The notes beneath the pieces were generated by a model that saw nothing but the letters and a program-made list of their open reading frames with translations, had not been told where the DNA came from and searched no databases. Position numbers and translations under genes: made by a program. From NCBI GenBank assembly GCA_025642065.1, contig JAODUP010000220.1:805001-869000 (forward strand): a DNA stretch of 64,000 bases. Direction: 5' to 3'. Below, piece by piece: positions 21,457-34,533 of the stretch. Numbering within the stretch: position 1 is the stretch's first letter; every line of letters starts with the position of its first letter. The stretch is from Paralvinella palmiformis (taxonomy: Eukaryota; Annelida; Polychaeta; Terebellida; Alvinellidae).

Positions 21457-22220
21457 CATATGGGGCACATGAACAAATGGGTGAGTGAATGAGTCACTGA
21501 AATATGGGACACATTTGATGAGTGAGTAAATGAATGAATGTCTGATTAACTGATTGAACCTCTCCAATAAATCTTCAGGATGCGTGGATAAAGGAACTTT
21601 ACATTTAACAAATAAGAAATGACTGTTTGAAGAGGTGCTAAAACTTTGTGCTATTAGTGTAAAATAAGAAAGAAAAAGTAGTTAGGTCATCCTAATATAG
21701 AATAACAAATGAATATTAACAATCACAATGCTATACCAAGAATAACAATTAAATGTTTGTTTTAATTTGTTTTAAACCCTAATAGCATGAGCAGTAGTAG
21801 TTAATTGGATTAGCTTTATAAAATTTGCCACATTAATTGTATGGCGTACATGAAAGGTGAAATAGATGAAAGAAACATACACTTACTACATCACACCTCC
21901 CATCATGACTACCCTAACCGACAACGCTAGGCTATAACAGCTAAGCTATTGAGCTTACACAATTATTTATATGGAAAGTAAACACAATTGGGAAGTTGAT
22001 TTCTACACTATTAAGTCATTGGCTAAGTCAACCCGGCACTATGTATTGTTAGCATTCGGGTAGATGAAATAGATTAGATGCTCATAATTAACTATTAACA
22101 CAGTATTCTCTCCGGGGATTTATGACGTATCTGCATATAACACAGGAAAGTAGAAGTAATGATTTATACTTTTCAATAATATAAAGTCAACAGCGCAGTG
22201 AGTCTGAATTTGGACTTGAA
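21457..22220. other. nothing recognised
   Basis: AT-rich DNA between the GAGT array and the SUPT3H promoter. Confidence 0.6.
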
Positions 22221-22245
22221 ATCTATCTATCTATCTATCTATCTA

Positions 22246-22301
<56 letters not shown>
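22221..22301. repeat. (CTAT)n/(AT)n microsatellite
   Basis: CTAT units followed by a long AT run, just upstream of the SUPT3H CpG-rich promoter. Confidence 0.96.
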
Positions 22302-22303
<2 letters not shown>

Positions 22304-22479
22304 AACAAAATGCTAAAAAATTAATATAATTAAACCAAAAGAAAATAATAATTCGGAGAAATACACGGTACATAGAGAGATACCTTCATAAGTTTTCCAC
22401 CAACGATTTGGCAGATAGAGCCCTCAGTTCGTCATAACGTTTGCGGTGAAAATATCGATCGTGTTGCAACCAATATGTG

Positions 22480-22764
22480 GCGAGGACTCGGCGAGCTGAC
22501 GGCCGATTTTAATTGACGACGTCGTTATTTTGTTAGCGGCATGCGGAGATGGCCCTAAGTTTTAATGCAAAGCGAAATCAAAGCCAATTTCTACATACCG
22601 TCGTCAATCCAAACATTTGGCCTCTATGATGGCCGGCGACTCCGAACCGTTCACAGTGCGCATGCGCAAGCCGACCGCAAGGCCGGCGCCATGAATATCC
22701 AAAACATTGGATTGGCGTTGATGGTTGTGGAATCGGTTCGCTTCTCAAATAACTGAAGTCGGCG
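22480..22764 (+). promoter_or_regulatory. CpG-rich SUPT3H promoter and 5' leader
   Basis: CpG dinucleotides are frequent from about 22.43 to 22.95 kb. A perfect palindromic NRF1 site, TGCGCATGCGCA, lies at 22657-22668, and a YY1-like GATGGCCGGC at about 22628-22637. TATA-less NRF1 promoters are typical of ubiquitous genes. An unrelated upstream frame (22565-22756) closes before the SUPT3H ATG and may be upstream of the transcription start. Confidence 0.6.
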
Positions 22765-22848
22765 ATGAACAGCGCTTCGAAGGCGAAATCGAAGAAGCTC
22801 GACAAATCGCCAAAGGCCAAGACGCCATCTGGCGAATCCGGGCCCGAG
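22765..22848 (+). CDS. SUPT3H: SUPT3H (SAGA subunit Spt3), first coding exon
   Basis: This exon encodes 28 codons, MNSASKAKSKKLDKSPKAKT followed by PSGESGPE, a lysine- and serine-rich tail of the kind expected for a nuclear protein. The start is the first ATG in frame: TAA lies 12 bp upstream (22750-22752). The donor GAG|GTAAGG at 22849 is strong and phase 0, matching the phase of exon 2. The region is CpG-rich, as befits the promoter of a ubiquitously expressed gene. The peptide itself has no recognisable domain, so assignment to SUPT3H depends on phase, spacing (2.0 kb) and the identity of exon 2. Confidence 0.78.
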
Positions 22849-24847
22849 GTAAGGCGGCGAATTGCTGTTGCCTGCTCGCGAAGCCTCATAGTTATGGTAT
22901 TATCGCCCACGCGCTTTTGGGCGTAGGTGGCTTGCCTGGGCGGTGAGAAATTTAACGTGCCAACGTTAGCCATTCTCGAAAGTCTTTATTGGCGGCAACT
23001 GCGTATATCAGCAGCACGAGGTACTGACACCAACAAAATTGTTCGGTTATTGGCCAGATTTTGTTGTCTTTTGAGAGAGAGAGAGAGCCCTTCATTCTCA
23101 CGTGATGATGGGTGTGTCTGACAACAGAATGTTCAGTGATTCAAAACAAAAACTGATCTTCAGAGCGAACTAATCACATGTTCAGAATATTATGGAAATA
23201 TTTCCATGACTAAAGCAGAACGTAAATTTTATTGTTTTAGCACAAGAGTGACACAATAATGATGATGTGCAGGTGTGGTATTTATAATTTAGCATTCACA
23301 TTGAAATATGATCTGGATTTATATAATAATTGTAGTGTATCTTCAAATGAAATTATGTACAAATGAATCTGAAATAAGAGGTAATATAAAGCCTATTGGT
23401 TTACCTCTTTCATATCATGGCTCAGTTTGTTAAACGTAGGAAATGAAAAGTATATAAAACATACCTTGACAGTATCCATGTGATGCACTTCATTGGTAAT
23501 CCATTCAGTAAATTGCCTACACTGGCTGTACATAAGATACGTCTTACAGAGATTAGCTCTTAAGATGTATGGTCTAGTACCACCGGCCCTGAGCCAAGGT
23601 AGCATCACTGTGGGGGCAGTTTTAACTCCCCATATATATCTAATGCATGAGACCAAACATGAATTTTGTGTTAAAACTGTCCTCATGACAGTTAATCATG
23701 TGAATTCAAATTGAAGCCACCTCCTAGCCACAACTTCCTGTTTACCAAGCTTGCTTATATTTCACACCACGTGGATAAGGCATGGCATTTTGGCTTTCTT
23801 TCGATTCTTGATCTCCTGTATTGTTCACCTGATAATCACCACACTGCTAGTAGTTTACTTTGTATTATGATTATTCCATAGTCATTTCTGATACATCCTG
23901 CCGAACTTATCAGAGTTGTACTATTCTGTCAACAAAATACCTTTTTGGTTTCATCACAGTACCTTTGTGGAATGTTGAGCTCTATTGGCTTAGCTCAAAA
24001 ACACAAATATGCTGTGCTGTGCTGAGCAAATTTTGTGTTTTTGCATAATCAGCATTCCAGTAAAACCACAGCAATATGTTAAAGCTGAATGGACAAGCCA
24101 CGCATTTTCAGTATTAGGCACTTGACTCTGTACCATGGACTGAATGTGTAATTGGCTGTTGGCTAGCTGCACAGCTACGACTTGCTATAATATGGCATTA
24201 CTCATATATTCATAACAGTTTTGTGTTAGAATAAATTACTTGTGATCATCAACTTGAAATGGCTATTTCTTTTTATTTGATTGTTTACCTAGTCAGGGGC
24301 AGATATTGTTCACCATTCATTTGATGAACTTTTCATACAGACTTCAGCAGAAGAAACATTGAAAATTTGCTGCCTAAAAATGACCATCAATACTGGGAAA
24401 TTTAGGGTAAAATAGATTTTCATTTAATTTGTCTAGCAGCCAACTGGTTGTTTCTTCTATTTGTTTTACTGATATGTTTTAAAATGACCCTAAGATGCTT
24501 ATGCAACATTACCTAACCCCATTATTACATAAAAGCAAGTGTGGAAACTGGAATAGACATATTGTTAAGTGGTTAGTTGTTACAATATATATATATCAGG
24601 AATATTAATATGGTTTTCATGGTACGCTGTCATTTTTCAAATCCTTTGTTTTTCACAGAATACAGGTTTTTGTTTTGGTAATATTTCAATTAGATGAAGT
24701 AATATTCAGGTAAAGACTAAGACATTTTTATTTGGGATACATAATAAAATATTATTTAAATTTCCAGGTTTACAGAATACAAGTACAGTTATTTAAAATG
24801 TGTATGAAATAATTTATGTACACAATTTGTTTCACAATTGATGACAG
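22849..24847. other. SUPT3H intron 1 (also inside RUNX intron 1)
   Basis: A 1999 bp intron, GTAAGG to GACAG. The CpG-rich part ends near 23000. Short frames at 23393-23714 and 23860-24172 are not recognised. Confidence 0.7.
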
Positions 24848-25083
24848 ATAATAAACAATGGAGGATCAGAGATGAGCCATGATGTAGGGAGGAATGCTGC
24901 CAGCCAGAGCCCTTCTCTGTCCAAACAAGGACAGTTCTCTCTTAGTTCACTTGGGGGAGCCACTGGAGTGACAACGTCTGTGGCACCAGTGATGACCACA
25001 CAGACCCAGGCTACATTGCTGTCACCCTCTGCCATAAAACCAACCCCCACACTGTGGTTCACAGCAGAGATACAGCAGATGAT
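24848..25083 (+). CDS. SUPT3H: SUPT3H (SAGA subunit Spt3), second exon, start of histone fold
   Basis: Spt3 is a histone-fold subunit of the SAGA/STAGA co-activator that helps deliver TBP to promoters in the nucleus. This exon begins after GATGACAG and reads IINNGGSEMSHDVGRN, then a Ser/Thr/Gln-rich linker, and ends PTPTLWFTAEIQQM plus AT of the next codon. FTAEIQQMM matches yeast Spt3 (VEIQQMM) and human SUPT3H (FATELQSMM), the first helix of the Spt3 histone fold; TAF13 has the less similar KELRCMM. The donor AT|GTAAGT at 25084 is strong, phase 2, and a following G would restore the second Met. Adjacency to RUNX strongly supports the call, since the two genes are ancient neighbours. The remaining exons were looked for on the plus strand to 64000 and not recognised, so intron 2 probably exceeds 38 kb. 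Confidence 0.9.
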
Positions 25084-25767
25084 GTAAGTTATCAGTAAGA
25101 TAAAATATATAAAAGATGACTATGTGTTGATTATAAGGTGCTAATTGCTTTAACTTTGAATTAATTAGCAATCAGACCATTGTGCTCATTTTCTTTTATT
25201 ATTAACTCTAAATGTAATCAAAACTAAAGTGACTTATTATCAGAACATTATCAGATAATTCATAGCGGCACATTGGTACATTAGAGAGTCAAAACTAGGA
25301 ATCTTTCTCTCTTAAAATCTATTCTTTTGGGTGACTGAGAGTTTTGGACAATACATATATGGGGAGTATACAAGCAACTAAAATCCTCAATCCAAATGTC
25401 ACAATGTAAACTCCTTAGAATGGTAGCAATAACGAGGTGTGAAATGAGAATCAACTGAAACTGATGACTATAACTTTATAAGAAGAAACCAGCCCCATAG
25501 ATTGGTATCAATTTGGGGGCAATTCTGCTTATAAGCATATAATTTATTATTGAAATATTAACCCAAATCTTATGACATCTTATCCGATCTACAATGTTTG
25601 TTCTATATGAAATGGTGTTTTCAATAATAAGGTGTTGTTGATGGGTTTTCATCTGCAAAAGCCATTCCCTTTTGGAACAGTATAAGATATTCACCAAACT
25701 AGCAGACCATCTACTGTATATATGAGGATTTCTATGAGATTATATTTAATGATAAGGATTAAGTGAG

Positions 25768-26645
25768 CAGGGTTGGGTTTCTCCCTGGCAGAAAGGAATT
25801 TCTCCCCTGCCATGGGGAGAAAAAGGGAGAAACACCTTTTCTGCCTGGGAGAAAGTGGGGAGATACGGGGAGACACTCCAAGATGTGTTTATTTTAAGGT
25901 GCAGCACCATAACAACATGCAAACAAGAGTATATTCATACATTTGTACTGGGATACAATTAATTATTAATTTATTTATCTGTTTAACAAAACAGGTTTAA
26001 GAAAAATAACATTGGGCAATTCAGATCTTCCCTGTAATAACAATCACATACCACTCACTATGGTATACTATACCATATACCCTGCTATATTTAATATGCA
26101 GCAGTGTGTGATGGGATATGATTGTTATTACATGGCAGCAGTGATACGAACATGTAGTTATTACTACAGACTACATGATGTTACCAGGAGTATTCAAGCG
26201 TGACTAGACATATCATCACCCTCCTCATAGTTGATTGGGTATTTGATAGTGTTGTATTGACCTGGAAGTGTTGCATAATAAAACAGTCATTATCAAATCA
26301 AATTTATTCAGCATTATAATGTATATCACTGCACAGATACCAGAAATAAATAATCTCAATCTTTCATCTCACAATCTTAAACGTGATGAATTATTGACAT
26401 ACACTTTCAATAAGTATCTAGCATGTGCAACAGTTTCTTGGGACAAGATTTATAATTAAATAACTTATTTATATGTATTGGTTTTAAACTGTTAAAGTCT
26501 CTATTAATTGGGTATTTTCATGGCAACTTTCTCCAAATTTAGTTTCTGCCATTTCTTCTATGGAAGAAAGTAGTTCTGCCATATTGGCAAAAACTGGGTA
26601 ATTACCGTGGTTTTTACAGTAATGGGGAGAAACCTACCAACCCTG
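25768..26645. mobile_element. hAT-like non-autonomous DNA transposon
   Basis: The left end CAGGGTTGGGTTTCTCCC and the right end GGGAGAAACCTACCAACCCTG are imperfect terminal inverted repeats differing by a 3 nt gap. CAGGG termini are characteristic of hAT elements. Flanking octamers TAAGTGAG and TGTGTGAC match at five of eight positions, a possible decayed target duplication. GGAGAAA/TTTCTCC motifs and TTCTGCC recur inside both ends. At 878 bp with no transposase it is non-autonomous. It lies in SUPT3H intron 2. Confidence 0.68.
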
Positions 26646-26699
26646 TGTGTGACTTTTTTTAGCCTCAGCACTGATCACAGTTGAGATATATGCCAGAAA

Positions 26700-26780
26700 G
26701 GCTATTTCCTCAGAAAAATGAGATGAAATAACTCAGATTTGAACCCCATGCTGGTGTGTTGTAGCATTGTTGAAGTCAAC
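26700..26780 (-). mobile_element. degraded tRNA-like head
   Basis: The minus strand reads CATGGGGTTCAAATCTGAG, a good B box, preceded by sequence that could be a worn anticodon arm. No intact cloverleaf. Confidence 0.35.
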
Positions 26781-27030
26781 TATGAACTGGACTACTTATT
26801 AATTAAAGAAGTCAGGTGTTTAAAAGAACTACCAAAATTCTTGTTGGGCTGGTAAGATTCAAAATATGCCAACTCTGCTGGCTGGCTACTAAAGACTGAG
26901 CTTATTTTAATATACTGTTAAATAATTCAGGTGTAAATATATTTTATAATATAAAGAAGAAACATTAAATCCATTGAGCAGCAGGGCTATCAATAATAAT
27001 AATAAAAACAGGGGTTTCAAAGTAGATGAT

Positions 27031-27031
<1 letters not shown>

Positions 27032-27061
<30 letters not shown>

Positions 27062-27130
27062 ACACATACACACACATGTATATGTGTGTGTGTGTACACA
27101 TACACACACTGCAGACACCTAGATAAACAC
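27032..27130. repeat. (GT)n and (CA)n palindromic low-complexity tract
   Basis: Alternating TGTGTG and ACACAC blocks that can pair with each other. Confidence 0.85.
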
Positions 27131-30100
27131 ACATACATATCAGGGTGACTTGTCAATACCGATTGTCTGAAAATTGAAATGTTATCTTAACTGAGGATTC
27201 ACTTTTGATTCTGAATGTTTGTTAAATATTCTGGCCCAGTACTACAATTACAACACAGTTTATATTCAGATAGTGGATCAAAGCATAACTGAACGTCCTG
27301 TTAGTCATGAGCTGTTAATATATGGATTTTATGTTTGCTAATTACTACACAAAACATAAACTTGTTAATCTGTAGTTATTATTTATTCAATGAATGTTTC
27401 ACGTAAACCGTGCAAGACATGATAACACTTAATTCTGAAACAGGGAATTTTCATATAGTTTGCATCTGTTAAAATACACTATAATTTACAATATAACAGT
27501 CTTTAGATACATAATTCTTCAGTATTTAATATATTTGGATTTTTGTTTCGATTGGAAGTCAGGAATTTGATTGAAGCAAGCACTCACCATAACTCATGTG
27601 CCATGTTAATTATTCACAAAATTCTGCAGGTTGCCTTTCAGTTATGACAAGTGATTTAATAGAAATATAAAACAAAAATCTTCGCTCCCTTTAGTACTTT
27701 TTATTTCGTCACAGTCATTTTTTCCCTCCCTCCGAATGACATCGCATACTGTTTTCTGGGGGCACTGACTATTCACAAATGATGACCCAGCATGATACTT
27801 CACCTACCCTGAGCTTGCATGAGAATGTTCTGAATAATTAGTGGGAGACTTCGATACGAAGACAAGCCAAGAGTGATGGGACACTTGCCATGCATTTTAG
27901 ATCACGCTGACAGTTCTAGCTGACTTTCCATTGGCTGACTTTCCATTGGCCAACAACTCGTCACAGCTCAAGTGGGCTGGAAGTGAAATCGACCAGTGGG
28001 GGGGGGGGGGGTTGTCCCGTGGCGGTCCTTCACCCCATTGCATAGCCGGAGAGCCAATCAGCTCATTTATCATTGTAACTGACTGAAAGGAGAAAGCCCC
28101 CCTCAAACATCATCTAAACATCTCTCCACGGTTCCATCATGGTGCCGGCAAATGTCGGCTAGATGGATGGCACTTGACAAAATAATCACCAGCGTTATAA
28201 TCTGTTAGGATTACATCTGCGTCAGAGTGGGGATTAAGGCGCATTTGCTACTAATTTGTCATGAAATTTTCATGGCACGATGCTAGCTATCTCGTAGTTG
28301 TGATGTCATCTGGCGTGAGCATCACGTGATGCCGTCTGCTGATCGCCTTGCTGCAGTTTTCGGCAGTAATGGTTATCACTCGATCAGATGAAAATCGATA
28401 TGTGAATAAATGAGATGTAGCTCAGCACGATACACCAACACCCACCGGGTCAAATTAGAAGAGTATTGTTTGGGATCTTTCTAAAGACCCTATAAGCGTC
28501 TTTAATATCGGCTTTTCACAACTCCCATGTTGGAACATTTCGGAAACATTGACCTTTTTATAGTGTCTCCCAGATGCCTAGTGTACCTTTGACATACATA
28601 TTTGGTCATTGTCAGATAAAAGATGTAATAAGAAGTACTTTTCTAGAATTATTTACAAAAGTTTATTTCATTTGCCGTCCTGTCAACATTAGCCCACTCC
28701 ATATAAAGGACAATAGTTACGTACATAGATGATAGTCCCATTGACGTGGTAATTATAGCTACTCTTTGTTAATGAGCTCCAGAGTTTGGCACATGGTTAT
28801 CCATATGCTAACCTTATGATCGGAGTCTGGCTTCATATTACAGATAATAGCCTCCCATCACGAGTTGTTCCCGATTTGTGCAGTTCTTTTAATTGCTCGA
28901 TGATTGACAGGTCTTGCGAGCTCCCGATCTCAGCCAGTGATTCGGTTACCTGGATGCAGTACACCTTTTCTAGTTGTTAGTCACCCATCGGATGACCTAC
29001 TGCCGAAATAAGATGTCTGGCATTGGTATCTGTTTCATTTTTTCTGTCATTCGATGCCAAATATAGAAAGCTGTCATGTGTGTTCGACACGTTTTGTATT
29101 TATGCCTACCATTGCTTGGATTCGTCCTAATTTGGCAAATGAATCTGTTGATCATGTTTCTACTATTGAGATTGTTATTATTATTTTGGGACTCTGATAT
29201 GCAATTGATGCTCGTGGTCCATGCATCTTTTAAGTGGCGACTTTAATGCTGGGTGCAATAAGATTGTTGTTAATTAATTCGGGGCTTGGACGGGACCCTT
29301 CCCGTGCCTTAATTATGGTACATGAGAAGACTAGCCATAATAGCCTCCTGATGTATATAATTTCATTTTGAAAGAGTTCCACGGAACACACGCAGTTCAC
29401 ATATTCGCCATTTTGTGTGGCGCGCATTAAAAAATTAGCAACATTTTTCTCCTCCTTACAACCTGGCTTTGCCGTACCCCATTAAAATAACATCAGTCAA
29501 AACACCGGGAATTCATGGGGATGCTATTTTGGCAAATTTTCTACTTCAATAGACCACCAGGAATGGTCTTTATAGAAATCAGCCAAGTTTTCACATTATT
29601 TTTACTTTAATGAAGAATCCCCATCCCCTTATAACCAGCTGTGAAGTATTACAATGTCCGTTGTGAGAGAGGCGTATGAAGATGGTTAGAGTGCTGTCTT
29701 AAAGGATGACGTGGCCTTGGTTATATGGTATTGTTAAATGTTGGCCTGATAGAATAGCGAAAATCTTCCTTTATCGCAATCATGCCTTGATGTTATTATA
29801 TAAATTTGTATTAATCGGGCTCACGCTTTCTTTGATAAAGTAAGAAAAATGATGCAATGGATGAAGCAAAGAACTGTGTCCTTGCTGGCCACGGTGTAAA
29901 AGACAATGATAGTACGTAAAGCTGTTGAAATAGAGGGATGGATAAGTCAAACACACGCGCGCGCGTGCACACACACAGATATAAGAATAGAGAGCATAAA
30001 AGTGGTGATATTATTACTACTGTTACGGTTATTGTCTGCTGTAGTTAGCCATATCATGTCCATCTCATGCACTTTAACTACGTGTCCATCTAATCAGCGG

Positions 30101-31799
30101 GTGACTAGCTATTAGTTATGCTAATGTCCGCTTGGTGGCGGGTTGAAGCAGCAGGCTGTGGATGGCCCACTCACAAGCAACGTAGCCTAGCCAGACCTGA
30201 TTTGGCCTGGCCATGTGTCAGGTGATGAAAACATCTTTTTTTTCTTCGTTCGCGTCTCAAGCACACTGGAGGAGACCAATAAAAGGCTGCTAGAAGATAG
30301 GTGTTAGTCAGGTTTTGGCGACAATGGTAAATCTGTTCTTAGCTGACGGAGAGCGTGCTCGGACAGCGAACACAAACTGCCAGTTTGTGAAGGACAATAT
30401 TGGCCAACAGGGCACGAGCCCGACAGTCGCGCCATCTGCCGATTTTGACTTACGATCGGAGCAAGCGAGCGAAGGAGTCGATCATGATGTTTTTTTCTCT
30501 CTCTCTTCTCTTCCTCTCTACCCGAGAACTGTTCTATTGGCAGAATACAGGAGGTCATGAGCAATTAAAACGGAAATGGGCGCTCTTCTTCGTCTATAAG
30601 CCCAGCTTCGATGGGCGGAGCAGTGGGCCGGTTATTAAGAGGCCAATGTAGCCCCTTGGGGCGCCGTGCCATTGTCCGGTGACGCTAGGTAGATACCTGG
30701 CCGTGTTGCACGACATATGTGGCGCTCTTTGATGCCAAGTAAAACGCGTGCTTGGTCGGCGTAACGCGCCCAAAGAGGCGCGCGCCCTAACTTGCCCGCC
30801 AGCCGTAGCGACTGTTGGCTCCATTACCTAGGATTTGGCTGCTCGTTGATGAGGTGAATGGGCCCGGGTCGAAAGAAGAGCAATTGTTATCCGTAGAGTT
30901 GTCGCCTTAAGCCCATCGTCAGCCAGAGCTGATTGAGTCCAACTGCCTTGTTATGTTTGGTGTTAACCGGCGGACTTCCCCATTCATCGTCTATTTGAAA
31001 AACCAATTTGGAGGTGATTGGCCTCCCCGATAGTGGCTACCTGCCGGCTTTGTCGGCCTGTTGGTTTAGTAAATGGATTAGAGCGTAAATCTGTTTGCTC
31101 GAGAGATATCGTATCGAGCTGATATTGTATTTAGGAGGCCGGACTCCCGTATCTGTGTGGCACGCCAAGTTATCCAATTGGATATTGCCATCCGATGTGA
31201 TTCATGTGGCCAATTACGATAACGGGATCCTTCCCGGATGATGGAGATGTTGGCCGATTTTAATAGATGGCTTTCTGACTCCCGGCGCCGTGACGCATCG
31301 TCACGGAACTCGTCGGACAATCGATAGCGAGTGGCCATCACTTGTAGGGTACCACCCCATTCTAGGATGTTCTTCGACCACGGCGGCTCGGCACCGGTAC
31401 CGAACCGTGATTAATGACGAATGCCAGATAGTCCTCGATTGCTTCATTCGACGACAAAAAACTTAAAACAAACACAAACTGAGGCGCCAAGTGCCGATGT
31501 TCTCTGGGAGTTGCCCTCCTCGCTACTGGGAGAGTTTATTGTTTGAGGTCCGCCCAACTATTGTCGTCTGGACATCGGGAGTACCGAGAGGTCTGAATTA
31601 ATGGCCGTCGGATGTCAGCTTGGCGTCGATCGTCTCCCGTCGACGTCACTGACACACGACGCGCACTGAGAGCCGACGCAGATGTGTGCCATGGTGGCCT
31701 CCGGTCGTGGAGAGAGTGGCCCTCTTCGGGAGAGTTATCGCCGTAAGACATCGGCCACTTGACCAAGTGTCGTCCTGTGTGGTGCCGCCTGAAAGACGC

Positions 31800-31835
<36 letters not shown>

Positions 31836-34245
31836 AGTCACAGTCGTCTTTGTGACATTAGGTAACGTTTGGAGTGAGCCAATTTGCCGAACAAAACATA
31901 TTGAGTTCCCAAAGTACTTGACAAGAAGATCATCTTCAACTGATTGTTCGAGCTCCTCAACTTGATAATATTTCCCACACAAATTTAATTATGGTACTTC
32001 GTAGTCTAATGGCTGCTCGGTTTAGGAAATATTGCCGTTTGATAAAACTGGTGAGCAGATGTAACCAAGAAACAATAACCAAACCGTGGATTTTAATTTT
32101 CTTTGTGGCAATTTCCTAGATCTTTGTTATTACTGGTCTTAAGTCGGTGTATTAATTTGGTACAGTTAGGTGGCTGTGTTAAGTAATGTTAGTTATTAAT
32201 ATAATTTAGCAACTTGTCTAATCTAGTTTTAATTACGCTTCCCTGTTTCCTTCAATAGACCAACAACGTTTCCAAGTTCTGGATCCTTTCCAAAGAAAGC
32301 ATTTCTCACCCTTTCACGCTACCGCGTTTGTGCCTTCTATTTTCTGCGTCGGTCTTCGTTGATAAATATTCTTAAGCGACCAGTATGGAGGGATTCTCCT
32401 TAGACAAGTAACCAGTTGAACATCACCGATAAGAATCTTGACTCGTATCTGTAGCTTGTAAGACAACTATGTGGAGCGGAGTCGCGGCTTTGTTGGGCCA
32501 AACAATGAGTCTTTTCTCAGCTCAGAGCTAACTCTGCTTACAATCTCTCTCTTATAAGCGACGCCAGTTTGATTGACAGCTCCATTGTCAGCAGCATACA
32601 TTCTACAATATTCGCTCTTCCCTCACACAAAAAGAATGTTGCCGTTCTATTAAACAGAAAACATCTAATGAAGGAATCTTTGGGAAGCTTAGAATTCCTC
32701 CGGTTTTCTTACGAAGACTCTATGCGAAGCAGCGTTTCGGTAAGTAATGCTATAATTAAGTAGGCATAATTAATTAGGCGTGATTTGTTTCAAGAAAAAA
32801 AAAATCTTTAACTTAACTCGTTGAATACTAAATCGTCAAATGAATTATTTTGCTCTCTCTCTCTTGATATACGCAGAAGATAAATATAATTATTATTCGT
32901 TGGTGTAGAGGTGAATATATATATATCTAGTTTGTTTTAAATCGCGTTACTTCGTTATTTATTATTATCATTATTATACAGCATGCCTCCGTATTGCAAT
33001 TAGAAGCTTACTGCGTTGAAAGTTATTGGGTCGTAGGTTCGAACACACATATACTATTACAATACTCTTACACATATACTATTACAATTGGTTCAGACTT
33101 CGTTTTGCTTACATCAGTAAGATATGATTATTGATTCGTGTAAAATTGCAATTGTAATCCCCTTTTTGCGTTTTTAGAAATAAAATGAAAATGAAGAACC
33201 CACTGTGGTTACTAGATACACATTCTTTGTCATCTTGGCAAGTACAACAAATAACATTTAAATATTCTAAAACATACAGCGATAATTCAAATAAAGAGAG
33301 TCACCAGAGCCAGAGCCATACACTTATAAAGAGAAAGGTGTTCCTTAGGATTGTTCTACCTTATCTAAAAATGGATATCATCATATGATTGCCTTCTGGA
33401 CTTTAGTAGGATTAATACTATTACAGACGAACTTAATGACAAATATATGGCGACAAGTTCATCCCGCTAAGGAGGGGCCCTTTTGAGGAGTGCCATGTAT
33501 GCGTGCATCAAGATGACGCATTGTCAGCTTTCTGGTCCGGGTGGCGCAGGCAGATTTGATTTGATTAAATTCCTTCTCGCCAACAGTAAACGGGTGGTGA
33601 CAATTAATACACAACTGATTGGTAACCGTATTTAGTGGTATTTCTTCCCAGATCTATATCCATGGCAATTAATCGGATACTTAGGTAAAATGTTTGAGGC
33701 GATTTTCGAAGAAGAGTACGGAATTATCCAGCGGGGATACGGTCATTTATCTACGCCCTAGATATACTGGATGGAAACTTTTCGGCTGTGGAAATTCTGT
33801 CAACTGAAATCGCTACATCGTTTATAGCTAACTATCAAAAAAAAAGGTTTATTAGTAATATACCTTCTTCAGATGACTCTTAAATATAGGTTACTATTAT
33901 AAAATTGGAGTGATCGCTTTTAGTGACACGTGGTCTCTGAAGGCAAGTGATCGTATCGACGGGTTTAACGACGTTTTGTACGATATTCATCCAGGGCGCG
34001 AAATTTCTTTATAATCAGAAGCGCGTTAATGTCCGATTGCGGTATGGTGGGTAGCATCATGGAAGGGCTCATATCGTTTAATAAAATATCCGTCTTTGTG
34101 CGTATTTTTATTATTATAGCTTTGTCTGTTTATGACGGAGGACGTGTGCGAGTGTACGTGTGCGTGCGCGTTCCCCTCGAACAAAGATGACCAAACACCA
34201 ACCACTTTGATAGTTAGCCGACTACAGAGTAATAATTACACTCAC
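27131..34245. other. SUPT3H intron 2 / RUNX intron 1, candidate regulatory tract
   Basis: No exon recognised. From about 27.9 kb CpG content and sequence complexity rise and microsatellites thin out: the main ones are (GT)n at 31802-31832 and a poly-G run near 27997. There is a duplicated CTGACTTTCCATTGG at about 27922-27950. Stretches near 28.1-28.4, 30.2-30.8 and 31.0-31.4 kb have the texture of conserved non-coding elements (mixed homeodomain TAATTG/ATTA-type and CACGTGAT-type sites). This is a judgement from composition only. Confidence 0.4.
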
Positions 34246-34480
34246 CAATGGTATACATTCTCCGTCGGATCTTATGCGGCAGTAGCCTCAGACCCAAGTG
34301 ATGATGGTAGTTTTGACTATCCTGAAGCAGGAAGGGGTTCCACAGTCCGAACTTTGGGTGCCTATGGCCCGGGGCATCCCCGAACAGGCTCGCCGGGTAC
34401 TGGATCCGTCGTGGCATCTTGGGCGTGAATGCCGACTTGAGGCCACCGATTGTCGTAGAACCTAGTCTTTGGTTACTCAT
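34246..34480 (-). CDS. RUNX: candidate distal (P1) first coding exon of RUNX
   Basis: Minus-strand frame of 78 codons plus one base, starting MSNQRLGSTTIGGLKSAF and ending in a basic tail PHKIRRRMYTI. The middle includes PRRIQYPASLFGD and KFGLWNPFLLQ. It ends at a strong donor, ATTG|GTGAGTGT, in phase 1. Joined to the acceptor at 15381 the split codon becomes GAT (D), as at the vertebrate distal-exon junction. A TATA box lies about 55 bp upstream of the ATG. The frame stays open upstream to about 34657, so if transcription starts earlier a longer N-terminus is possible. No similarity to the vertebrate MASDSIF-type distal peptide is evident, so assignment rests on phase, donor, TATA box, strand and position. 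It lies within SUPT3H intron 2, antisense to it. An exon of another minus-strand gene is the main alternative. Confidence 0.6.
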
Positions 34481-34533
34481 TGTTACTGCTCTCCGTCTGT
34501 CTGTCTGTAGCCCGTCAGCGGACGACTTAACGG

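Noticed and set aside
20546..21567. Long minus-strand frames of SLTH repeats (up to 184 codons)
   Set aside because: Direct translation of the GAGT tetranucleotide array; the codon pattern follows the repeat exactly.
22578..22973. Minus-strand 131-codon frame across the SUPT3H promoter
   Set aside because: CpG-rich shadow of SUPT3H exon 1; the plus-strand exon has the start, in-frame upstream stop and phase-matched donor.
34132..34428. Plus-strand 98-codon frame over the distal RUNX exon
   Set aside because: Antisense to the minus-strand frame that has the TATA box, leader and phase-matched donor; no comparable signals on the plus strand.
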